This document shows, piece by piece, positions 1-5,664 of a stretch of 5,664 bases of DNA. The notes beneath the pieces are model-generated. The model was not told the DNA's origin and did no database searches. It saw only the letters and a list, made by a program, of their open reading frames with translations. The position numbers were made by a program, and so were the translations under genes. How positions within the stretch are numbered: the stretch's first letter is position 1; each line of letters opens with the position of its first letter. This stretch comes from CAYWKL01 sp964459095 (lineage in GTDB: Bacteria > Patescibacteriota > Microgenomatia > Daviesbacterales > UBA10151): the NCBI GenBank assembly GCA_964459095.1, contig CAYWKL010000052.1, positions 1-5,664 of the forward strand, given 5' to 3'.

Positions 1-2
1 AA

Positions 3-314
3 GAAGAAAGAGAAACTTCTTTAGATCGTCTTAGTAGATGGAGCAGATTAAAACGAGAGGTAGAAGACATGGGAGGATATTTAGGAGGGGTCGAGGATCA
101 AATGGCAGTTAATGGATTCCAAATAATTAACGGGGAACCTCCCTTAATAACTGTTTATGAAGATGGACAAAATCGCCAAGTAAGATTACACCCTTCTTCA
201 GTTTGTAGAATAGGTCGTTTTGGAGTTATGATAGGGACCGCTCCTATTAGGTGGGGAGCTCAATCCATTAAAACAATTGCAGGCAGAATGGCAGAACGAA
301 CTCCAAAAACCTAA
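3..314 (+). CDS. Hypothetical protein, C-terminal part (5' end outside window)
   Basis: I do not recognise this protein. The frame is open from the first bases of the window to the TAA at 312-314, giving 103 residues, so the gene probably begins upstream. The first ~23 residues are strongly charged and helix-like (rich in E, R, K and L). The remainder is glycine-rich and looks like short beta strands (for example GFQIINGEPPLITVYEDG), ending in a basic tail. An alternative start is the ATG at 69, which has an SD-like AGAGGT at 56-61, seven bases upstream, and would give an 81-residue protein. I favour the longer open frame because the upstream codons read like protein, but the SD-like site makes the short form a real option. 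No signal peptide, membrane segment or known motif is visible. It ends 68 bases before trpS, which seems to have its own promoter, so the two need not be linked. Confidence 0.5.
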   Translation, partial: EERETSLDRLSRWSRLKREVEDMGGYLGGVEDQMAVNGFQIINGEPPLITVYEDGQNRQVRLHPSSVCRIGRFGVMIGTAPIRWGAQSIKTIAGRMAERTPKT

Positions 315-364
315 GCGATCTTAAATATTCTAATTCAGCTAAATTCTGGTATTTCTTGAATCCT

Positions 365-375
365 AGTGTTATATT
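365..375 (+). promoter_or_regulatory. Extended -10 promoter of trpS, predicting a leaderless mRNA
   Basis: TATATT at 370-375 is preceded directly by TGT (367-369), which fits the extended -10 pattern TGn-TATAAT with one mismatch in the hexamer. Seven bases separate it from the A of the ATG at 383, the usual distance from a -10 box to the transcription start. Transcription would therefore begin at or next to the start codon. No convincing -35 box lies about 17 bases upstream, which an extended -10 promoter can do without. No Shine-Dalgarno sequence is present. The call is inferred from sequence geometry alone. Confidence 0.5.
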
Positions 376-382
376 TACTTTC

Positions 383-1396
383 ATGAAAAGAGTTTTAACT
401 GGTGATAATACAACTGGAAAATTACATTTAGGCCACTTTGTTGGTTCTTTAGAAAACAGAGTAAAGCTTCAAGAGGAATATGAGACTTTTATTATCCTTG
501 CTGATATGCACTCATTTGCATACCCTAAGTATGTTGGGGATCCTGAAATTGTGAGTAATTCTGTAAAAGAGGTACTCTTAGATAATTTAGCAGTAGGCTT
601 AGACCCAGATAAGGTTACTTTTTTTGTAGAATCAGGAGTGCCTGAAATTTATGAATTGGGGATTATCTTCACGATGCTTGTTTCGCACAATAGAGCTTTA
701 AGAAACCCAACAATAAAAGATGAGCTAAGAGATAAAAGCATTGGAGAGAATTTTTCTTTAGGGTTTATAAATTTCCCAATCCTACAAGCAGCTGATATTT
801 TATGTGTTAAAGCTGATTTAGTTCCAGTTGGGGAGGATCAGTTACCCCACATAGAACAAACTAATGAGATAGTTAGGAAGTTTAACCAAACTTATAAAAC
901 TAATGTTTTGAAAGAAACAAAAGGTATGGTGGGTAGAGTTAAAAGATTAGTTGGGACTGATGGCAATGCTAAGATGACAAAATCTCTAGGAAATACTATT
1001 TATCTTTCAGATTCTCCCGAGGAAGTAGAAAAAAAGGTAATGAGTATGTATACAGACCCAAAAAGGATTAAATCAACAGATCCAGGAACTGTTGAAGAAA
1101 ACCCTGTTTTTATTTACCTTGATGCATTTGCTCCGGATACTAAAAAGGCTCAAATTAACGAATTTAAAGAGCTCTACAGGAAGGGCCAAATAGGTGATGT
1201 TGAGGTAAAAAAGTACTTGGCAAATATTTTAAATAATTTTCTTGATCCAATCCGAGAGAGGCGAGATAAATACGAAAAAGATCCGCAGTTAATAGATAAG
1301 ATTTTAAAAGAGGGGACAAAGAAGGCAAGAGAAGAAGCAAAAAAAACTTTAGAAGAAGTGAAAAAAGCTATGAAACTTGACTACTTCTATCAATAA
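383..1396 (+). CDS. trpS: Tryptophan--tRNA ligase (TrpRS)
   Basis: This cytosolic class I aminoacyl-tRNA synthetase activates tryptophan with ATP and loads it onto tRNA(Trp). With the ATG at 383 it is 337 residues, normal for bacterial TrpRS. The HIGH-type signature is TTGKLHLGH (residues 10-18) and the KMSKS loop is present as KMTKS (197-201). The AADIL segment (Asp about 138) and the following VPVGEDQ correspond to the tryptophan-binding and active-site region of the family. The GDNTTGKLHLGHFVGSLENR start resembles the TrpRS form I recall from Streptococcus and Lactobacillus more than the common SGIQPTG form. A TTG at 356 in the same frame would add nine residues, but that stretch spans the likely -10 box, and TrpRS proteins typically begin MKR-(hydrophobic)-L-(S/T)-G, so I chose 383. 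The C-terminus is a lysine- and glutamate-rich helix. Identity is secure; the start is likely. Confidence 0.95.
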   Translation: MKRVLTGDNTTGKLHLGHFVGSLENRVKLQEEYETFIILADMHSFAYPKYVGDPEIVSNSVKEVLLDNLAVGLDPDKVTFFVESGVPEIYELGIIFTMLVSHNRALRNPTIKDELRDKSIGENFSLGFINFPILQAADILCVKADLVPVGEDQLPHIEQTNEIVRKFNQTYKTNVLKETKGMVGRVKRLVGTDGNAKMTKSLGNTIYLSDSPEEVEKKVMSMYTDPKRIKSTDPGTVEENPVFIYLDAFAPDTKKAQINEFKELYRKGQIGDVEVKKYLANILNNFLDPIRERRDKYEKDPQLIDKILKEGTKKAREEAKKTLEEVKKAMKLDYFYQ

Positions 1397-1400
1397 ATTA

Positions 1401-1426
1401 CAAGTGTCCAAGAATCAAGTGCCAAA
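1401..1426. repeat. Left flanking repeats of the four-helix-bundle gene
   Basis: Two related units stand in tandem: CAAGTGTCCAAG (1401-1412) and CAAGTGCCAAA (1416-1426), 15 bases apart. The second matches the reverse complement of 1829-1839 on the other side of the gene at 10 of 11 positions. The repeats begin four bases after the trpS stop and end 18 bases before the next ATG. They look like the left end of a small inserted unit. The matches are seen directly; the role is inference. Confidence 0.6.
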
Positions 1427-1444
1427 CAAATCTTAATTACCAAA

Positions 1445-1792
1445 ATGGACAAAAAGTTTGATCTTGAAGAGAGAACATTGAACTTTGCTAAAAAGGTTAT
1501 TGATCTTGTCAGGAAACTCCCTAAAAATTCCATAAATTTTGAATTAATTAGTCAAATTGTACGGTCTTCTGGTTCGGTTGGTGCAAATTATAGAGAAGCG
1601 AATGAAGCACTAGGAAAGAAAGATTTTTACATGAGAATAAGAATTTGTAGAAAAGAAGCAAAAGAGACACGTTACTGGCTAGAGCTTATTTTACATAGCA
1701 ATTTAGATTTAAAAGAAGATGTAGAACCCTTGATAGGTGAGGCTACAGAATTCATCAAGATTTTTTCTTCAATTATTAATAAGTCCCATTAG
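1445..1792 (+). CDS. Four-helix bundle protein, 23S rRNA intervening-sequence (IVP) family
   Basis: This 115-residue, all-helical cytosolic protein belongs to the family first seen as the ORF inside intervening sequences of bacterial 23S rRNA genes (four helix bundle / PF05635 type). Diagnostic blocks are FDLEERTLNFAKKV (residues 5-18), SVGANYREANEAL (44-56), KKDF (58-61) and RICRKEAKETRYWLELI (66-82). Its length and lack of signal peptide or membrane segment are typical. The biochemical function of stand-alone members is not established. A related family member, Avd, is the accessory protein of diversity-generating retroelements, but no reverse transcriptase or repeat pair of that kind is visible here. 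The gene sits 48 bases after trpS and is bracketed by related repeats in opposite orientation (1401-1426 and 1814-1847), as if it arrived as a small cassette. The ATG at 1445 is the natural start because DKKFDLEERT matches the usual beginning. No Shine-Dalgarno or clear promoter precedes it. It is not inside an rRNA gene here. Confidence 0.9.
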   Translation: MDKKFDLEERTLNFAKKVIDLVRKLPKNSINFELISQIVRSSGSVGANYREANEALGKKDFYMRIRICRKEAKETRYWLELILHSNLDLKEDVEPLIGEATEFIKIFSSIINKSH

Positions 1793-1813
1793 AATTTAAT
1801 ATTTGATTATTAT

Positions 1814-1847
1814 TTGGAAAACTTGTATTTTGGTACTTGGAAAACTT
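1814..1847. repeat. Right flanking repeats of the four-helix-bundle gene
   Basis: TTGGAAAACTT occurs twice (1814-1824 and 1837-1847, 23 bases apart), with TTTGGTACTTG (1829-1839) between and overlapping the second copy. The middle unit is the near-perfect inverted partner (10 of 11) of 1416-1426. The outer units are looser inverted matches of CAAGTGTCCAAG at 1401-1412. The array ends five bases before the ATG at 1853, so it forms nearly the whole leader of the following gene. I found no stable hairpin or run of T that would make it a terminator. Confidence 0.6.
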
Positions 1848-1852
1848 ATTGA

Positions 1853-2170
1853 ATGATCACTATTGATGATTTTGCTAAAATTGAATTAAAAGTTGGGACA
1901 GTAATAGAGGCTGAAGATGTTGAAGGGTCTGATAAGTTAATTAAACAGATTGTGGATTTTGGGACGGAGAAAAGGCAGATCCTTTCCGGTATAAAAAAAT
2001 GGTATAAACCAGAGGATTTAATTGGGAAACAGTTTGTATATGTGACTAATCTGGAACCTCGAGTAATGATGGGTTTGGAGTCTCAGGGTATGATTTTAGC
2101 TGCAGATACTGATAAACCTATTCCTCTTAAACCTTTTAAAAAAGTCCCAAATGGAGCAAAGATAAAGTAG
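1853..2170 (+). CDS. metG: Stand-alone tRNA-binding domain, methionyl-tRNA synthetase subunit beta type
   Basis: This 105-residue single-domain protein has the EMAP-II/Arc1p-like OB fold (tRNA_bind, PF01588 type). It matches the C-terminal domain that many MetRS enzymes carry fused and others have as a separate subunit beta, where it raises affinity for tRNA and helps dimerisation. Family blocks are FAKIELKVGTVIEAEDVEGSDKL (residues 7-29, the first strands), RQILSGIKKWYKPEDLIGK (41-59) and the signature NLEPRVMMGLESQGMILAA (66-84). The chaperone-like CsaA has the same fold and length, but the IDDFAK opening, SGI and MGLESQGM favour the MetRS type. The catalytic MetRS is not in the window, so pairing with it is inference and the symbol should be read as the beta domain only. 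The start is the ATG at 1853, followed by ITIDDF as usual. It has no Shine-Dalgarno, and its leader is largely the right-hand repeat array. It ends 33 bases before ftsH. Confidence 0.85.
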   Translation: MITIDDFAKIELKVGTVIEAEDVEGSDKLIKQIVDFGTEKRQILSGIKKWYKPEDLIGKQFVYVTNLEPRVMMGLESQGMILAADTDKPIPLKPFKKVPNGAKIK

Positions 2171-2190
2171 CGTGAATCTTCAAATTTGTG

Positions 2191-2196
2191 TATAAT
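2191..2196 (+). promoter_or_regulatory. Consensus -10 box of ftsH, predicting a leaderless mRNA
   Basis: A perfect TATAAT, preceded by TGTG (2187-2190), lies seven bases before the A of the ATG at 2204. This is exactly the spacing seen before trpS, so transcription would start at or next to the start codon. No strong -35 is evident: the hexamer at 17-base spacing (2168-2173) overlaps the stop of the preceding gene and is poor. There is no Shine-Dalgarno sequence. The call rests on sequence geometry alone. Confidence 0.6.
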
Positions 2197-2203
2197 TTGG
2201 CCT

Positions 2204-4087
2204 ATGCCAGAAGGAAGTAGCCCACTTTCAAAAATTCCAAAATTAACTAGTCATGGCAAGAAACTTTCTAAAATGCCTAAAAATAGGCTTCTTGCTACCT
2301 TAAAAGGGCTTGCCATCTATCTTTTAATAGGTTTTGCAGCGCTTATTTTCTTTGTAAATTTATCAGGAGGTCTTAAAACTCAAGATCAAACACCCCTTTC
2401 TAAGATTGTTACAGATATAAAAAATGGAAAAGTTGAAAAAATAACAATCGAAGGAGAAAGTGTTTTTGCAAAATACAAAAACAAAGAGGAACTAGTTGAA
2501 AGTAGAAAAGAACCCACAGAATCTATATATCAAGTATTAAAAAACGCGGATGTTGATCCTCAAAAAGTAACAATTGAAATAAAAGATATTTCATTCCAAC
2601 AAGCTTGGATTTCTATTTTAGGCACTCTTTTGCCTATCATTTTAATGGTTGTATTTTTCTTTTTTATCTTTAGACAAGCAAGAGAAGGAGCTCAAGGAAT
2701 TTTCTCTTTTGGACAATCCAGGGCAAAAATATTCTCAAAAGATTCTCCTCAAGTTAAATTTGCAGATGTAGCAGGGGTGGATGAGGCTAAAAGAGAACTT
2801 TCTGAAGTTGTAGATTTTTTGAAAAAACCTGAAAAATATAGAGCCCTGGGCGCAAAAATTCCAAAAGGAGTGCTTTTGGTTGGTCCAGCAGGTACTGGTA
2901 AAACTCTAATGTCTAGAGCTGTTGCAGGTGAGGCAAATGTTCCATTTTTCTCAATTGCCGGATCTGAATTTATGGAAATGTTAGTTGGAGTTGGTGCTGC
3001 AAGAGTAAGGGACATGTTCGCGCAAGCTAAAAAGAACGCTCCAGCTATTATTTTTATTGATGAAATAGAATCAATTGGAAGAATGAGAGGTATGGGAATT
3101 TCAGGCGGACACGATGAAAGAGAACAAACTCTCAACCAGATTTTAGTTGAAATGGATGGATTTACTCCTAATGACCATGTGATTATTATAGGGGCTACAA
3201 ATCGTCCTGATCTCCTGGACCCTGCTTTAGTGAGACCAGGAAGATTTGATAGAAGAGTTGTATTAAGTTTGCCTGACATAGAAGAGCGAAAGGCCATAAT
3301 TGGTATTCATATGAAAGGTAAACCCTTCACAAAAGATGTAAGTATTGAAAAAATTGCAAGGCGTACAGTTGGTTTTTCAGGAGCTGACTTAGCAAATATG
3401 TTAAATGAGGCAGCGATTTTAGCTGCCCGTGAGGGCAAAACAGCAATAGATCAAAAAGATATAGAAGAAGCTGCAACAAAAGAAAAGCTAGGACCCCAGA
3501 GAAAAAGAATGCAGTCAGAAGGAGATCGCAAGCTTTCTGCATATCATGAGGCAGGACATGCTGTTGTTGGACATTTTCTTAAAAATGTTGATCCAGTGCA
3601 TAGAATTTCAATAGTCTCTCGCGGCATGTCTGGGGGACATACCATGTTTCCTCCAACAGAGGACCGTTCAAATGAAACAAGATCCCGGCTTCTAGATCAA
3701 ATAACAGCAGCACTAGGAGGCCAGGCTGCAGAGGAGTTTATATTTAAAGATATTTCAACAGGTGCATCTTCTGATATTTCAGTTGCCACAAATATAGCCC
3801 GTCAAATGGTAACCCAATATGGGATGAGCTCACTTGGCCCAATTAATTTAGCCTCAGCACCTATGTTTGGAATATGGAGAGGAGAAGAGGGGGTGGAAAT
3901 TTCCCCAGAGCTTCAAGGAGCAATAGATAGGGAGGTTAGAAAAATAATGGACTCAAGCTTTAAAGAAGCTTTAGAGCTTTTAAAGCGTCATAAAGCAAAA
4001 CTTGATGAGGTGGCAAAAGCTTTGCTTGAGAAGGAAACACTTGAGGGGGATGAGTTTGAGAAAATAGTAGGTAAAAAAGTAAGTTGA
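2204..4087 (+). CDS. ftsH: ATP-dependent zinc metalloprotease FtsH
   Basis: This membrane-bound AAA+ protease forms hexamers that pull misfolded membrane proteins and short-lived regulators into a zinc protease chamber. From the ATG at 2204 it is 627 residues, close to the usual ~640. In order: a basic N-terminal tail (1-33), membrane helix 1 (about 34-53), an extracytoplasmic domain (about 54-134), membrane helix 2 (about 135-157), and an AAA+ module with Walker A GPAGTGKT (227-234), Walker B IIFIDE (Asp286, Glu287) and second region of homology ATNRPDLLDPALVRPGRFD (arginine fingers about 344 and 347). The protease follows, with zinc motif HEAGH (448-452) and third ligand Asp524 in STGASSD. 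All catalytic residues are present. Two oddities are Ala229 where the family usually has Pro in Walker A, and Leu260 where the pore loop normally reads FVG. A TTG at 2186 in frame would add six residues, but those codons include the TATAAT box, so 2204 is preferred. Confidence 0.97.
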   Translation: MPEGSSPLSKIPKLTSHGKKLSKMPKNRLLATLKGLAIYLLIGFAALIFFVNLSGGLKTQDQTPLSKIVTDIKNGKVEKITIEGESVFAKYKNKEELVESRKEPTESIYQVLKNADVDPQKVTIEIKDISFQQAWISILGTLLPIILMVVFFFFIFRQAREGAQGIFSFGQSRAKIFSKDSPQVKFADVAGVDEAKRELSEVVDFLKKPEKYRALGAKIPKGVLLVGPAGTGKTLMSRAVAGEANVPFFSIAGSEFMEMLVGVGAARVRDMFAQAKKNAPAIIFIDEIESIGRMRGMGISGGHDEREQTLNQILVEMDGFTPNDHVIIIGATNRPDLLDPALVRPGRFDRRVVLSLPDIEERKAIIGIHMKGKPFTKDVSIEKIARRTVGFSGADLANMLNEAAILAAREGKTAIDQKDIEEAATKEKLGPQRKRMQSEGDRKLSAYHEAGHAVVGHFLKNVDPVHRISIVSRGMSGGHTMFPPTEDRSNETRSRLLDQITAALGGQAAEEFIFKDISTGASSDISVATNIARQMVTQYGMSSLGPINLASAPMFGIWRGEEGVEISPELQGAIDREVRKIMDSSFKEALELLKRHKAKLDEVAKALLEKETLEGDEFEKIVGKKVS

Positions 4088-4104
4088 TTACCCCATAGTA
4101 AGTA

Positions 4105-4110
4105 TTGACA
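4105..4110 (+). promoter_or_regulatory. Consensus -35 box (TTGACA) before the ABC exporter
   Basis: A perfect TTGACA starts 18 bases after the ftsH stop. At normal 17-base spacing the -10 box would fall at about 4128-4133, inside the N run, so it cannot be confirmed. TATATT at 4121-4126 is only 10 bases downstream, too close to pair with this -35, although it equals the trpS -10 hexamer and could act alone. If real, this promoter would serve the ABC transporter gene beyond the gap. Confidence 0.4.
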
Positions 4111-4126
4111 AATTCAAGAATATATT

Positions 4127-4226
4127 NNNNNNNNNNNNNNNNNNNNNNNNNNNNNNNNNNNNNNNNNNNNNNNNNNNNNNNNNNNNNNNNNNNNNNNNNN
4201 NNNNNNNNNNNNNNNNNNNNNNNNNN
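4127..4226. other. Assembly gap, 100 N
   Basis: A run of exactly 100 N is the customary placeholder for a scaffold gap of unknown size, so true distance and even adjacency across it are uncertain. It removes the start of the ABC exporter gene. A missing N-terminus of roughly 60-100 residues, judged from where the surviving protein begins in the fold, would need about 180-300 bases, more than the gap as drawn. Confidence 0.95.
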
Positions 4227-5664
4227 AAAATCCTTGATATTTTAGGTTCTTCTAAAGGCTATTTTACTTTAGATACTGCAATTTTTGTGGTTGGAGGTTT
4301 AGTTGGAATAAGGCTTTTATCTTTGCTTGTTGATTATATCTCTGACTTGGTTCAAGTAAGATTTCTTTGGAAGTCTGAACAGTATGTTTCAAGAGAGAGT
4401 TATAACAAGCTTTTGGAGCTTTCTTTAGATTATCACGAAAAAGAAAACACAGGCAATAAAATAAACATTGTTAATAAAGGAAGAGATAAGTTAATTGATC
4501 TTTTGGCAACTTTTGGCTGGAATTTTCAGCCTGTGATAATTCAGCTTGTTGTATCAGCAATAGCAATGCTTTTTGTAAACTTAAGTTTTGGAATTATTTT
4601 TATTTTTTCACTGGTGCCTTTTGTATTAAATACATATTTTACATATAAATCAACTGCAAAACTTCGCTCAAGGCGTCATGATGCTTATGAGTTCTCAAGC
4701 GGTGAGATAGGGGACACTTTAGCTAATATTACAGTTGTAAAAGCTTATGCACAGGAAACTAGAGAATCTAAAACTTTTACAACAATTTGGGATAACATAA
4801 AAATTCTTAATGTAAAAGAATTTACAAGACACTTTATTAATGGATTTTTAAGAAGCTTTGGAGTCGAGATCTTTTTTGCTGTACTTTTAATAGTAGGTAT
4901 TTTTGAGGTTCAAAATAATTATATTTCTGTTGGTAGTCTTGTTTTTTTGATAATACTTACAGAAAGAGCTTATTCCAATATTTTCCAGTTAGGGTGGCTG
5001 TATGAACGTGCGGCAGATGCATCTGAACCAGTTGACAGGGTTATTAATCTTTTGGATAGAAAATCAACAATTGTTAATGCTAAAGATGCAAAAGAAATCG
5101 GTGTAATAAAAGGTGAACTTGAATTTAAAGATGTGACATTCGGGTATGGAGAAAGACCTGTTCTAAAGGCTTTAAGCTTTAGCATATCAGCTGGAAGTTT
5201 CACAGCTTTAGTGGGAAAATCAGGTTCTGGAAAATCCACAATAGCAAAGTTAATAAGCAGGTATTATGACCCAAATAAAGGGGAGATCATAATTGATGGA
5301 AAATATGATCTTAAAAAAATTGATCTGGAATCTTTCAGAAAACAAGTTGCTGTTGTTTTTCAGGATTCACCAGTTCCTAATAGAAGGCTTTGGGAAGTTA
5401 TATCTTACGCAGCAGGAAAGGCAAGCTTTGCTTCAGTTAAAGATAGTGTGATAGAGGCCGCAAAGTTAGCTCATGCCCATGATTTTATACTTGAGTTTAA
5501 AAAAGGTTATCAGACAATAGTTGGGGAGCGTGGAGTGAAACTTTCAGGAGGACAAAGGCAAAGAATTGCTATAGCAAGAGCACTTTTTGCCAGGCCAAAA
5601 ATTTTACTAATGGATGAGCCAACCTCACACTTGGATACAGTATCTGAGGCTAAAATCCAGCAGG
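4227..5664 (+). CDS. ABC exporter, fused membrane and ATPase domains (partial at both ends)
   Basis: A continuous frame of 479 codons, with no stop, encodes most of a type IV (MsbA/BmrA-like) half-transporter, which dimerises and uses ATP to move substrates out of the cytoplasm. The fragment begins just before transmembrane helix 2; helix 1 and the start codon lie in the gap. Likely membrane helices are at fragment residues 17-38, 102-120, 122-141, 207-228 and 232-252. The ATPase domain then shows the A-loop Tyr307 (TFGYGERPVL), Walker A GKSGSGKST (330-338), Q-loop Gln379 (VFQDS), signature LSGGQRQRIAIARAL (from 439), and Walker B ILLMDEPTSHLD with catalytic Glu464. The switch histidine and C-terminus are beyond the window. 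All visible catalytic residues are intact, so it looks functional. The substrate cannot be told: lipid, peptide and drug exporters share this layout. Whether it acts as a homodimer or with a neighbouring partner is unknown. Confidence 0.93.

Noticed and set aside
356..382. TTG at 356 as the trpS start
   Set aside because: The codons overlap the extended -10 box at 367-375, have no Shine-Dalgarno before them, and add residues outside the TrpRS family; the ATG at 383 begins MKRVLTG as expected.
1445..1792. Diversity-generating retroelement, because Avd is related to this four-helix family
   Set aside because: No reverse transcriptase, template/variable repeat pair or target gene is visible, and the protein matches the IVP type.
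1445..1792. 23S rRNA gene with an intervening sequence
   Set aside because: The surrounding sequence is protein-coding (trpS and the MetRS-beta gene) and shows no rRNA.
1401..1847. CRISPR array or rho-independent terminator formed by the repeats
   Set aside because: The units are short, imperfect, unevenly spaced and few, with no unique spacers between them; no GC-rich stem followed by a T run is present.
2186..2203. TTG at 2186 as the ftsH start
   Set aside because: The stretch contains the perfect TATAAT box, and the ATG at 2204 is a better start codon at the same spacing as in trpS.
2749..3297. 182-codon minus-strand ORF opposite ftsH
   Set aside because: It lies entirely antisense to the highly conserved AAA+ module and its translation shows no known motif; it is a by-product of ftsH coding constraints.
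3327..3542. 71-codon minus-strand ORF opposite ftsH
   Set aside because: It is a leucine-rich translation of the reverse strand of conserved ftsH sequence, with no independent sign of coding.
4970..5239. 89-codon minus-strand ORF
   Set aside because: It is antisense to the ABC exporter frame, whose A-loop and Walker A motifs on the + strand prove which strand is coding.

Overview
The window is AT-rich bacterial DNA with short intergenic gaps and every recognisable gene on the + strand. Stops of all three kinds are used, and TGA ends ftsH, so the code looks standard. None of the four complete genes has a Shine-Dalgarno sequence at its likely start. Two of them instead have a -10 box so close to the ATG that the mRNA would be nearly or fully leaderless. 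Together with a free-standing MetRS beta-type tRNA-binding domain, a four-helix-bundle (23S rRNA IVP family) gene and a run of exactly 100 N, this suggests a scaffolded metagenome-assembled genome, plausibly from the Candidate Phyla Radiation (Patescibacteria, perhaps Microgenomates). That assignment is inference from gene style and was not tested.

Layout. 3-314: the 3' end of an unrecognised gene that is open at the window edge. 383-1396: trpS, tryptophanyl-tRNA synthetase, with an extended -10 promoter directly before the ATG. 1401-1847: a small four-helix-bundle gene (1445-1792) bracketed by AAGT..CCAA-type repeats, direct within each flank and inverted between flanks, resembling an inserted cassette. 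1853-2170: a stand-alone EMAP/OB-fold tRNA-binding domain (MetRS subunit beta type) whose leader is almost entirely the right-hand repeat. 2204-4087: ftsH, the membrane AAA+ zinc protease, with its own TATAAT box seven bases before the ATG. 4105-4110: a consensus -35 box running into the 100-N gap (4127-4226). 4227 to the window end: an ABC exporter with fused membrane and ATPase domains, missing its N-terminus in the gap and its C-terminus at the window edge.

How they fit together. These are mostly housekeeping genes (tRNA charging, membrane protein quality control, export) placed side by side rather than one pathway. trpS and ftsH appear to be separate transcription units. The MetRS-beta gene has no obvious promoter of its own. 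I found no clearly new multi-gene system. The points most worth a second look are the repeat-bracketed four-helix gene, the repeated leaderless promoter geometry, and substitutions at the FtsH pore loop and Walker A motif.
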